A stretch of DNA of 64,000 nucleotides from Elgaria multicarinata webbii. Taxonomy: Eukaryota > Chordata > Lepidosauria > Squamata > Anguidae. The stretch lies in contig NC_086178.1 in NCBI RefSeq assembly GCF_023053635.1, forward strand, positions 38,796,726 to 38,860,725, read 5' to 3'. Position 1 is the first letter of the stretch. Each line of letters begins with the position of its first letter. Under the pieces are notes generated by a model, which saw nothing but the letters and a program-made list of their open reading frames with translations, searched no databases and was not told the origin of the DNA. Of this stretch, positions 10,701 through 22,800 are shown piece after piece. Both the position numbers and the translations under genes were made by a program.

Positions 10701-13700
10701 GGCAGCTTACAGCATTACCATATATCTCCATATGTATAATTTTTAAGGGAATATTGTGATCTTTTTAAAACTTGCGAGTCTTTTGATTCTGCAGGGCATA
10801 ACAGGTCTAACCCACCTTTATTTCCAGGTTCAATAACATCACTGGCTGTGGGATATGTGAAACTGAACTGGGATCTAACAGGAGAGCTGGCACTGGGGGC
10901 CTTCTCCGCATTGGATGCTGGTTCACTGTTTCTGATGTGTTTTACCAAAAACATCTGGGTCTGTTATGCTGGCTATCTAGTTTTCAAAGCATGTTACATG
11001 CTCCTTATAACCATAGCCACGTAAGTATTATATACTCCGTTTGTGCTAATTTGCTACTGTTTTGGAATCATTTGGAACAGGGTGGTGAGGGGGAGGTTAG
11101 CTATAGCCAGTGACACTAAAAATATTGGAGAAGGGGATAATGGAAAAGTAGGCTTAGGCCAGGGCATGCCCTGTGACACATAAAAACTATTGACAGTGTC
11201 AGTGCCATTTTGTGTGTGCGGAGATGCTGTTTGGGGATGGTGCAAGATGAGGTGGGGCTACCTCAGTGAACTTACTTTCTCACCACCATTGTCACCAGCT
11301 ACTATTACTCCTCCTCCTCTTTCTCAGCATTGCTCCCACTCGCTCGTTGAGAGGCAGAGAGCAGGTAGGCAGGGGCATCAACAGCTTCTCCACAATCATT
11401 GTTTGGCCAGAGCAAGAAGCAGGTGAACAAGCAGGTTGCAATAGTAAAGGGGAGGAGCAAAGCCAGGGGCTCTCGTCAGTGGGCCCCTGGTGGGGTGTGG
11501 ACCCTTGGCAGGCACCCAACCATGCCTACCCTTAATGCCCCATAGGCATTAGTGCAGAAAACTGATTTGTTCATTTCATAGAATCATAGAATCATAGAAT
11601 AGCAGAGTTGGAAGGGGCCTACAAGGCCATCGAGTCCAACCCCCTGCTCAATGCAGGAATCCACCCTAAAGCATCCCTGACAGATGGTTGTCCAGCTGCC
11701 TCTTGAAGGCCTCTAGTGTGGGAGAGCCCACAACCTCCCTAGGTAGCTGATTCCACTGTCGCACTGCTCTAACAGTCAGGAAGTTTTTCCTGATGTCCAG
11801 CCGGAATCTGACTTCCTTTAACTTGAGCCCGTTATTCCGTGTCCTGCACTCTGGGAGAATCGAGAAGAGATCCTGGCCCTCCTCTGTGTGACAACCTTTT
11901 AAGTATTTGAAGAGTGCTATCATGTCTCCCCTCAATCTTCTCTTCTCCAGGCTAAACATGCCCAGTTCTTTCAGTCTCTCTTCATAGGGCTTTGTTTCTA
12001 GACCTCTGATCATCCTCGTTGCCCTCTTCTGAACACGCTCCAGCTTGTCTGCGTCCCTCTTGAATTGTGGAGCCCAGAACTGGACGCAATACTCTAGATG
12101 AGGCCTAACCAGGGCCGAATAGAGAGGAACCAGTACCTCACGTGATTTGGAAGCTATACTTCTATTAATGCAGCCCAAAATAGCATTTGCCTTTCTTGCA
12201 GCCATATCGCACTGTTGGCTCATATTCAGCTTGTGATCTACAACAATTCCAAGATCTTTCTCATTTGTAGTATTGCTGAGCCAAGTGTCCCCCATCTTGT
12301 AACTGTGCATTTGGTTTCTATTCCCTAAATGTAGAACTTGGCATTTATCCCTATTAAATTTCATTCTGTTGTTTTCAGCCCAGCACTCCAGCCTATCAAG
12401 ATCACTTTGAAGTTTGTTTCTGTCTTCCAGGGTATTAGCTATCCCACCCAATTTGGTGTCATCTGCAAATTTGATCAGCGTTCCCTGCACCTCCTCGTCC
12501 AAATCATTAATAAAAATGTTGAAGAGCACTGGGCCCAGGACTGAGCCCTGCGGCACCCCACTCGTTGCCTCTCCCCAGTTTGAGAAGGTTCCATTGATAA
12601 GTACTCTTTGAGTCCGATTCTGTAGCCAACTGTGGATCCACCTAATAGTTGTTCCATCTAGCCCACTTTTAGCTAGTTTGTTAATCAGAATGTCATGTGG
12701 TACTTTGTCAAAAGCTTTGCTGAAGTCAAGATATATGACATCCACAGCATTCCCACAGTCCACAAGGGAGGTTATCCTATCAAAAAATGAGATCAAATTA
12801 GTCTGACAGGATTTGTTCCTGACAAATCCATGTTGGCTTCTAGTAATCATTGCATTGATTTCAAGGTGTTTACAGATTGACTTCTTTATAATCTGCTCCA
12901 GAATTTTCCCAGGGATGGATGTCAGGCTGACTGGTCTGTTGTTCCCAGGTTCCTCCTTTTTGCCCTTTTTGAAGATAGGGACAACGTTAGCCCTCCTCCA
13001 GTCGTCCGGCACCTCACCCGTCTTCCATGATTTTGCAAAGATAATAGACAAAGGTTCTGAGAGTTCTTCCGCTAGCTCCTTCATTACTCTTGGATGCAGT
13101 TCATCGGGCCCTGGGGATTTGAACTCATTCAAGGAAATTAGGTGTTCTTTGACCATTTGTTTATCAATCTCAAACTGCAATCCTGCCCCCTCAACTTCTG
13201 CTTCACTTTTTCCAGGGGGGTCATAGATCCGCTTTTGGGAGAAGACCGAGGCAAAGTAGGAATTGAGCACTTCAGCCTTTTGTTTGTCGTCTGTTATCAA
13301 TTTGCCATCCTCATTAAGCAGTTGAACCACCATTTCTTTCCTCTGTCTTTTACTACTCACGTATCTGAAGAAAGCCTTTTTATTGCTTTTAGCATCCCTC
13401 GCTAATCTCAGCTCATTCACAGCTTTAGCCTTCCTGACGCCATTTCGGCACTTCTGCGCCACTTGCCTGTACTCTTCTTTTGTAGCCTGGCCTTCCTTCC
13501 ACTTCCTATATGTATCCCTTTTTGTTTTCAGTTCATCAATAAGCTTTTTGTGGAGCCACATTGGTTTCCTCTGTTGTCTTCTATCTTTTCTCCTTGTTGG
13601 AATTGTTTGTAACTGTGCCTTTAAAATTTCATTTTTTAGATACTCCCACCCATCCTGCACTCCTTTTCTTTTTAGGCTCCCTTGCCACGGGACCTTACTT

Positions 13701-15791
13701 ATTATAGTTCTGAGTTTATTAAAATCAGCTTTCCTAAAATCCAGAGTACGTGTATGGCTACGCTCGACTTTTGTCTCCTTCATAATCAGGAATTCAAGTA
13801 TGACGTGGTCACTTTCCCCCAGAGTTCCCGTAACTGCCACTTTATCCACTAAGTCATCCCTGTTGGTCAATAACAAGTCAAGGATTGCTGACCCTCTAGT
13901 TCCTTCCACCACTTTCTGTAGGAGAAAGTTATCACCCATACATGTCAGGAATTTCTTGGAAGGGCCACTTTTGGCAGTAATGGTCTCCCAACAGATATCA
14001 GGGTAATTGAAGTCCCCCATCACTACTACATCACACTTCCTTGAAACACTGGCAATTTGTTTCTCAAAAGTTTCGTCCTCGTCTTCTCCTTGATTGGGTG
14101 GTCGGTAGTAGACTCCGATTATCATATTCTTTTTATTCCTAGCCCCATTTATTTTAATCCAGACGCTCTCGACGGGGCTCTCAATCTCATCCGCCTGTAT
14201 TTCTGTGCAGGGATAGGTATTTTTAACATATAGTGCAACTCCACCTCCCTTTCTATTTCTTCTGTTCTTTTTGAACAAGTTATATCCTTCAATTGCTATA
14301 TTCCAGTCATGGGAGTCATCCCACCAAGTTTCAGTTATACCTATCAAGTCGTATTTGCCTTCATGTAATAAGAGTTCAAGTTCATTCTGTTTGTTTCCCA
14401 TGCTCTGAGCATTAGTATATAGACATCGAAGACCATGTGTTTTATAGTCTGGCTTTGTTCCTACCTTGTTGCAGACACTATTTTGGGACTCTGTTGGAGC
14501 TGTTCTCTGTACTGTGGTGCATTGGCCTTCATCCATTGTTGCCTCAAAATTTACGTCTCCCACCCCCGCAAGATTCAGTTTAAAGCCCTCCTGATGAAGT
14601 TCTTCATGCTGTGGCCGAACTCATTCTTTCCAGCCCTTGTGAGGTGCAACCCATCCCTTGCCAGCAGTCCATGTTCCAAGTAGCGTAGCCCGTGGTCCCA
14701 GAATCCAAAACTCTCACGACGGCACCACTTTCGAAGCCAGTCGTTCATCCGGAGTATTTTTCTTTCCCTTTCTAATCCTCTTCCAAGAACCGGGAGGATG
14801 GATGAGAAAACTACCTGGGCCCCAAAGTTCTTCAGTTTCCTTCCCAGAACTTCAAAGTCTGAAATGATTTCTTTGTAGCTCTGCTTGGCGACATCATTTG
14901 TTCCCACATGGATGAGAAGAAAGGGGTATGTGTCCGTGGGCTTTATGAGCTTCGGTAACCCTTCAGTCACATCTCTAATCTGTGCTCCAGGGAGACAGCA
15001 CACCTGGCGAGTCCATGGGTCTTCACGACATACTTGGGTTTCAATCCCACGCAGCAGGGAGTCTCCCACAACGACTACTCTTCGCTTCTTCTTGGTTGAC
15101 CTACCTTCTGTCTCTTGGTCACTGTTGCATGGTGCCTCCTGTACTTCTTCCTCTGCAAACTGTCCTTCAGTCTCATTCTCCAGAAGCTGAAAGCGGTTGC
15201 TTAACTGCAATGGCTCCACCGGTGCAGAACGCCCTCTAATTCCTCTTCTAACTGTCACTCTTTTCCAGGGAGTTTCCTCTTCATTGGCTTTCCTCCCCTC
15301 AGCATACTCCACTTCTGCTTCAGCTGGCTGTTGTTCTTCAATCTCATGTGCTTCTTGTTGCTGTTGCAGTTCCACCGTTCGGTCTAAGAACTCCTCGACT
15401 TCTCTTATTCCTTGGAGGGTGGACACTCGCTGCTCAAGTCCTCTCACTTTTTCTTCCAAAAGTGCCACCAGCTTGCACTTGTTGCAGGTGTACGCCATGT
15501 GGAGCTCAGGCAGAAACACGAACATTGCACACCCTTTGCAGGTCACTACCTCTAGGGACTCCTTTCCATCCATAATGTCGATTTCTGCTTTTGTTTTTTT
15601 CCTTTTTGATTATAGTAGAATTGCCTTTGCTTTGTTGTGTCCTCTCTGAAGGTACACAACTATATGAGGATGTCTTAAGGGAAAGTAATCTTTTGGGGTT
15701 TTTTTTGCTTTTGTTTGGTGGTGGTTTTGTGGGGTTTTTTTTCTCTTTATGCTTTTCTTTTTTCCCCCACCTCTTTTTTATTTTTATTTTA

Positions 15792-15839
<48 letters not shown>

Positions 15840-16780
15840 TAGAGGCCTCCCCCTTGGCCTCCCCTGCCGAACTCCTGTTTGCTCTCCCTGTTCGCTCGCT
15901 CCCTGGGAATCTGGCTTACTTTTCTAGCTCCTCCTTGAGCTGGGCCAGCTGCTTTTCCTTGCTTCTGCTCAGCTCCAAGTCAGCAACCAGAATGAGGTCA
16001 CTGAAAGGCCAACAACAATCAACAGCAATTAGGCACTGATTGCTGAGACCAACTGACAATCAGGCCACTCCCCCTTCAGCTCCTGCAGCAATTATAAACA
16101 CCAACCTCTCACTCAGCACTCAGGAGCACATGGCAAGCACACGGCCTCTTTGAATTGGCAGCCTCCTGGGTTTCCTTGAGGCTTCTCTTGTTCCCCTTTC
16201 CTTGGTCTCCTCTTCCCCTACACTCCCCCTGCCAAACTCCTGTTTGCTCTTCCTGTTCGCTCGCTCCCTGGGAATCTGGCTTACTTTTCTAGCTCCTCCT
16301 TGGGCTGGGCCAGCTGCTTTTCCCTGCTTCTGCTCAGCTCCAAGTCAGCAACCAGAATTTGGCAGTCACAGTCACAGCCACACAACACTGCTGTCAAAGA
16401 TGCACTTGCCTTCCCTCCAAGATCCTGCAATTGACCCCAAGGTCGTCCAGAGCAGACATTAACTAAATAAAAACAGAGCTTTTGCTTAAGTTAGTACTTA
16501 TTGGCAAGTAGAAGACAAACATGGGACTCGTACACATACACACAAACACACACTTTTGCATGTCCCTTCCTGGTCATTGGGTAATAGTCTGCATTTCCTT
16601 AAATTAAAGCTTTTAAAACTTGAATTGTTCTGACTTTTATACTGCCTGTTTGGTGCATTCTCTTACCCTCCTTATTGCTTTATTATGATTTTATTACAAT
16701 GTAAGCCTATGCGGCAGGGTCTTGCTATTTACTGTTTTATTCTGTACAGCACCATGTACATTGATGGTGCTATATAAATA

Positions 16781-16825
<45 letters not shown>

Positions 16826-19800
16826 TCCCATTGTAATTATCTTGTGTATCAGCTATGTGCATATTTGAAACTTCCTCTCTGCAAAGTTCTACCTCCATTT
16901 CACACAAGTGGGCTAAGAAAAGTTACCGGGGATTGGGGAGGGGCATTGGGAATCAGACATAGTTGGACATCATGCTGGTCATATCTGTCACTTGCTATCG
17001 TGGGCCATCATTCCCCACCTGCATCCTCCAGATATTTTGGACAACTCCCAGGATTCCTGACCTTTGGTTATGCTGACTTGGGCTGATGAAAGTTAAAGTC
17101 CAAAATATCTGGGGGGCACCAGGTTAGGGAAGGTTGCACCACAGCTATTCCATCCAAATGAGATGATTTAGGCTACACATTGATGTCAGCTAAGCACAGA
17201 ACTCAACACATTTTGCTCCTGTCAACAGTAGCCTTTTTCTAGGCTTTTGTAAAATGCTTCCACCTATACACTCCCAATAAGTTAAGCAATTTCATTTCTA
17301 CCATCAATGTTCTAACAATTTTTTTTACTTTAGGTTCCAGATTGCTGTCAGTCTCAGCATGGAACGTTATGCATTAATGTTTGGATTCAACAACTTCATT
17401 GCGCTGATAATTCAAAGTATTGTGACCTTTATAGTGGTGGATTCCAAAGGGCTTGGATTGGATATTGGGACTCAGGTAAACTCAATTGTTGATATTACAT
17501 CATGGGCACTGTTGCTCATTCAATAATGTTTAAGCACTTTTCATCTTTTCAGAGGCTGCAGCCCTAAGAGATCAATGGGCTTCAGGATGCCGGGCAATAT
17601 AGGTTTCAACCCTGCCTTTTAGGGCAAGGACTCCTGAGCCAACTTCCAATAAAAATGTTAATAACAAAATAATTGAACAAGCTGTCCCTGGATTTTGCCT
17701 CTGCTGAGTATTATCAAGCTATAGTTCTAGTATTTAGGAAGCCCTTGGCTGCCAGTTAACTATCTATATTGATTTAAACACTTCAGACAAAGAATACCCT
17801 CAAAATTGCTGCAGTTTGGGTTCAATTTTGGTTTTGTACTAACAAGAATTAGTAAGGGGAAAATTTTGAGATTCATTTGCAGTTTTATTAAACCAACTAA
17901 ATATTTTCAAAATACAACTGTGTAGGCTAAAACTAGTAATACGGAACCCATAGCAATACAACATGCATAAGTTTCCCAGCTCTTAATAGTTTAAAAAGAT
18001 TTCTTAAGATTACTAGTTATCAAAGATTTCAGTTTACAAGGAAGAGCTAAGTTCCAAGTTTGTTACCCAGGTCTGAATAGGCTATCCAGCTGATAGGTGA
18101 GTAGTAAGGATGTGCATTGGATTCAGATGAAGCTTGAGCAGAAGCACGCTGTTTCTGTTTCTGTTGGGTCCTGAGGTGAAGCAGGCTTGCTTCCAAACTG
18201 AGTAGAATGGAAGCTGCTCCAGAAAGAGGCTTCATTTGTGTTTCAGATTCAATACATGGCCACAGACTTTATGTCTTAAAATAGTATCTTTTGGTTTTGT
18301 TTCTCTATATGCTGCAGGGGGAGGAGGAAGGTAGTGTGGTTGAGTGACTGACAGGTCCACCTTCTAATCCTAAGGCATGTTTTACCAGGGGCTACAATCA
18401 TTGTGCTTTTGGGGAGGGTAAGGATAGAACCACGAGATGGACATTTCTCTGATGGCACAGGCTTCACAATGAAAAAAGCCTTAGACTGATTTTCAATCAT
18501 TGTAATGCTCCAGCTCCTATACTCATCTTTCTATAACTTTGTAGTTTTCTTACTTGGGGACATGTCTAGAATGTGTGCCTCTTTCATACAAATTGACTAA
18601 AAAACCACAGAAGGGTGGGTGAAGTGGAAGTGAATTACTTCCCATTCCCAAAATTAAAGCTTTCCCCTTCTACGTGTACTTATCCATCTGAAATGTTACA
18701 GGGTTATTACCTAGGGAGATCTCTAGGCTGCCTATAATTTTTAGAACCATGGTCCATGAGGCATATAAGGGGTTAAGTGCATCTTGTTTTAGAGACCCTC
18801 GAAATGTCTGGTCCGCTCTTGCTCTGAAATTTAACAACCCCCTGCAATTTTCAGCCAATTCTACCAAGAAATTAAAAATAAACAAACACCTTTTGGCAGT
18901 CCCTTTCAAAAAATAAAATAAAATAACAAATTTAGAATGGATAGGTAACACAAAAAAAACTGCATCTGTTTTTATGACACTGGGCAGTCCTAATCCCCTT
19001 CCAAGGGGCTACTATGCCTGCAACTATCATCCAATTGTGTCAAAGAGGGGGAAAATTATAGACATTTTTTAAAAATTCCTGCAATACTCAGTGGGAAGTG
19101 CAAAGCCTTGGATTTTTCAACAATGACTCAGGTTGGGTATTGAGTCAATGCAGTCTGACTCCAGAATGGTCTGAGCAGAAGTGGGCTGTTTTCTGATACG
19201 CCGAATTAGGGTACAAGTTGAAGCAGAGGGTCAAGTGCACCCCTCTTATTATGTAGGTACACAGACTTGTGAGCTTCTGGATATTAAGACACTAATATGC
19301 CCAAAACATCAGAGCATATTCATACACTTCCTACAAGATTACTGCAAGATTACCTTACATTAGAGCTCAGTCTTAACTCCTCAGAAATTCCAGTAAGATT
19401 AGGAGAGCAATCTTATGGGCACTGAGTCCAAAGGACAAATGTTGGAGGTGCATAAACATCCTATGTCCTGCCAGGCTGTAGGGAGGGAAGATCCACAGTT
19501 AGAACTCCTTCTCTGAGTTCTAAGAGCACAATCCTGTGCATGTTTAGACAGAAAAAAAGTCCTACAACTCACAACTTTCCCTGGCTAGCTGGGATAAAAT
19601 GAAGAGGATGAAGTTTATGTAAGCCACCTTGGGTCCTTTGCAAGAGGGAAAAAGGCAAGATATAAACGTAACAATAAAATAAATAAGTTCAACAAATGAC
19701 TGAATCAGCCTTTCCCAATGAGCCCTCCAAATATTTTAGACTACTACTCCATTAACTTACAAAAAAAGGCTTAAGGTTAATATATATCTTTCTGGTTAAA

Positions 19801-22800
19801 CAAGATTGATTCTAATCTTATGTTTGAGAAAACAACCCCCATCTTAAAAACCACTACTTAAAATCGAATTGAATAGATTTTCCAGAACATCTATATATCA
19901 GATTTTATAGTATTTATACCCTATACAATATTGATTGCTGAGTGATCAGCAAAACTATTAGTACACCTTTGACCATGAGTAATAAAGTAATACTTTGTAA
20001 CCAAACAATCTTCAGATAAACGTGACAACTCTTTATTTATCAAATAACCTTTGACCTTGACTGATGGAATTAACTCAACATCCTTCCTTAGATATTATCC
20101 AGAGCTCTTTGCCAAATAGTTAATGTCAGTTACCCAGAATTCATTGTGCTTATGTGTTTGTTTAGCTTCCCTTTACTACAATACTTTTCTTGCTTGTTTA
20201 TATCTCCGAATTCAGTTGCTCTTCACTTGGGAATTTGTAAAAAGACATCTTGTATTGTTTTGATAGAGATGAGTTAACAATTTCTCAGTCTTCCCAGGGA
20301 TTCCAATGCAGCTAAAAGGCATTTCCTGGAAATATGTCACAGAACCTAGTAACTCTGTCAGATTAAAAATGTATATAGGAGCCCCAAAATAAGATAAATT
20401 AAATGGTGGTGGTGGTGGTGGTGGTGGTAAAACACATTGTCAGGGACTGCTTGAAGGTCATAAGAGGGAGGTTCATGCAGTACTCAGGGGAGAGAATACC
20501 ATCATGTCCCTGCTCCTTGGGCCCACTCCGTGTTGGATTGTGGCCTCTCTGTTTCCAGATAGCAATTTCTAATTTAAGGAATGCAAATTATTTCATTATT
20601 TAATTAATTGTGTATTAGGCTGCATTCTGAGTAAACATGCATAGAATTGTCCTGTTCATGAACATGTCTGTAGAACATGATTTCTCACTTTACAAATTAA
20701 CCATAACGAAGACTTCAGAGTTCATCTCAGTATGAACAGTTGTGAACTGCCTAGAGGGTCTTGACCATTGGGCAGTATAGAAATTAAATAATATCACAAT
20801 TTATCTCCACTTCTTTGCTTCCTCCTTTGTAAAGCTACTGATGGCACATTTGTTTATAATAATGGAGTTCTGGCCTCATTTCAACAAATCTCATTCAATG
20901 AATCATTGAAATGGCGTGCCCCACCAAAATAAGTAGCTGCTAGCAAGTCATTTTCTTTTAGTACTTGGGTTTTTAGAGTCAACAATGCAGTTCAAACAGT
21001 TCAACTCAACCCAGAACTTATGCTCAGGTTGAAATTAGCAGTGTGATCCGCTTCGCTTAGAATTGGAAAAGCAACAGCGAACCGGGGTGATCCGCCTCCC
21101 CTACAGGCAGAGGAGAAGCGGATCGGGGGACTGGAGAAGCATGGCAAAGAAGCGGAGCGCTCCGCCCGCCATTTTGGATTTTTTCGCCCATAGGATTGCA
21201 TTGCGGAAAAGATTACTGGATAACTTTTTTGTTTTTCAAGTTAACTATTTGAAACTCGCTGTGCTTAGAGAGTCGTGGGTGGGGGTCATTTTGAGCCTAT
21301 TTTCAGCACTTTGCGTGCTGCGGTTTGCTTGCTATATATTTTTTTAAAATAGGGTAAAAAAAGCGGGAGAGGAACCTTTTTGAAGTGCTGAGAGGCAGAT
21401 TCAACTCCCAGTCATGATCACCTGATGTAGCATCCTCCAATCCCAAAGTTGGAGGGGGGGGGATAAGCAAAACGGGATACTTAGTAACTTGGGATACTGG
21501 GAAACTTTTCTTTCTTAGTCTCTGAACGGACTTTTCCCAATGTTTTTTTAAACAGTAGCCCCACCAAATGCACAAACACAACCTGAAATCATATACTAAG
21601 CAAATAAATAACAGATAGGAAACACAGCACTGCTACCCACCCTAACCTTGGTGAACAACTGAATAGATGTGGTGCAAAGGGATGAGGTCCCCTAGGGCAT
21701 GTGGACGTGCCCAGTGCACACACACTGTCCTGTCCTTGGAAGGTCATCAGAACCCTCCAAAGATTAAACAGTGTAGAAGCTATGCCTGTCATGAGTTGAA
21801 GTGTCAGGTAGTTCTTAAAGACTGGTACTTACTTAGGGCCAGTCAAATTGGCATAATTCCCCCTCCCGCTGGGCACGTCCACTTTCCTCTTACTGGTAAA
21901 AGACAGACATAAGCCTTTTTTTAAAAAAATCTTCTTGTTCTTTATTCAGCAACACTGCTGCTTTTAATTCCACCCTTTCTTTGTTTATTTATTTATTTAT
22001 TGCATTTTATATTTGTACACCCCATAGCCCAAGCTCTCCTGGCTTTTCCTCTTCAGTGAAGTCAGGCAGGCTTTCATTGTGGTTCAACTCCTTGTTGTTG
22101 TTGTTGCTATTAATATTAATTAGTACTGCTATTATTAACGTTATTATTTTGTTGTTGTTTAATAATGGCTGTGATCACAATGCAGTCAATCAACTCTGAA
22201 GCAAGGATCACAAAGATTTACTCTTATCCTCCTAGCCTCCTAGTTATGGGATGCAAAATAAAAGGCATCTCTCTGTGCTGCTCCCGCCTCACAGGGATGG
22301 TTTGCATTACTGGCTTTGAAACAATCCTTGGCTCACTTCGTTGTGCCCCCAGAAATAACTGCTGCCTGGCTGCCTTTCCTCCTCCGCCTGGGTGCTGCTG
22401 TGGTTGGGCATCTGCCGGGACTGACTTCCCCATAGATCTATGGCATCTCTGCTTGCCTCTCTGCCCGCCTGGTGCCTGGGAGCTGTACTACATGATGGGC
22501 TTTGTGGTTCGTGCCCACAAGCCTCTGGCATGCTTACTCCCAGTGCTGCCTGTCCTCCACCTCTGTGCCCACCTCACAGGGATGGTTTGCATTACTGGCT
22601 TTGAAACAATCCTTGGCTCACTTCCTTGTGCCCCCAGAAATATCTGCTGCCTGGCTGCCTTCCCTCCTCCACCTGGGTGCTGCTGTGGTGGGGCATCTGC
22701 TGGGACTGACTTCTCCATAGATCTATGGCATATCTCTGCCTGCCTCTTTGCCCGCCTGGTGCCTGGGAGCTGTACTACATGATGGGCTTTGTGGTTCAAC

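Larger units (their letters stand above)
11575..16470 (-). mobile_element. Near full-length CR1 LINE with two open frames
   Basis: Non-LTR retrotransposon of the CR1 clade lying antisense in intron 3 of SLC19A3. From 5' to 3' on the minus strand: a 5' region with a duplicated 131-bp segment and a (TAA)n tract, ORF1 (15573-14575), 11 nt, ORF2 (14563-11666), a short 3' end and the diagnostic terminal ATTCTATG repeat (about 11575-11600). Both frames are uninterrupted and catalytic motifs are present, so the copy looks young. The 5' boundary near 16470 is estimated. Confidence 0.88.
17476..21027. other. SLC19A3 intron 4, left part
   Basis: Mostly unique AT-rich intron with an L2-like tail (19590-19690), a half copy of the palindromic family (about 19705-19760), the (TGG)n run, and an L2-like piece near 20730-20790. 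No gene seen. Confidence 0.4.

Noticed and set aside
12338-15649. Several plus-strand frames up to 207 codons
   Set aside because: They are antisense shadows of CR1 ORF1 and ORF2.
22165-22782. 205-codon plus-strand frame
   Set aside because: It spans the 285-bp tandem array of the hAT-like element; Cys/Pro-rich, no domain, and opposing frames of similar length exist.
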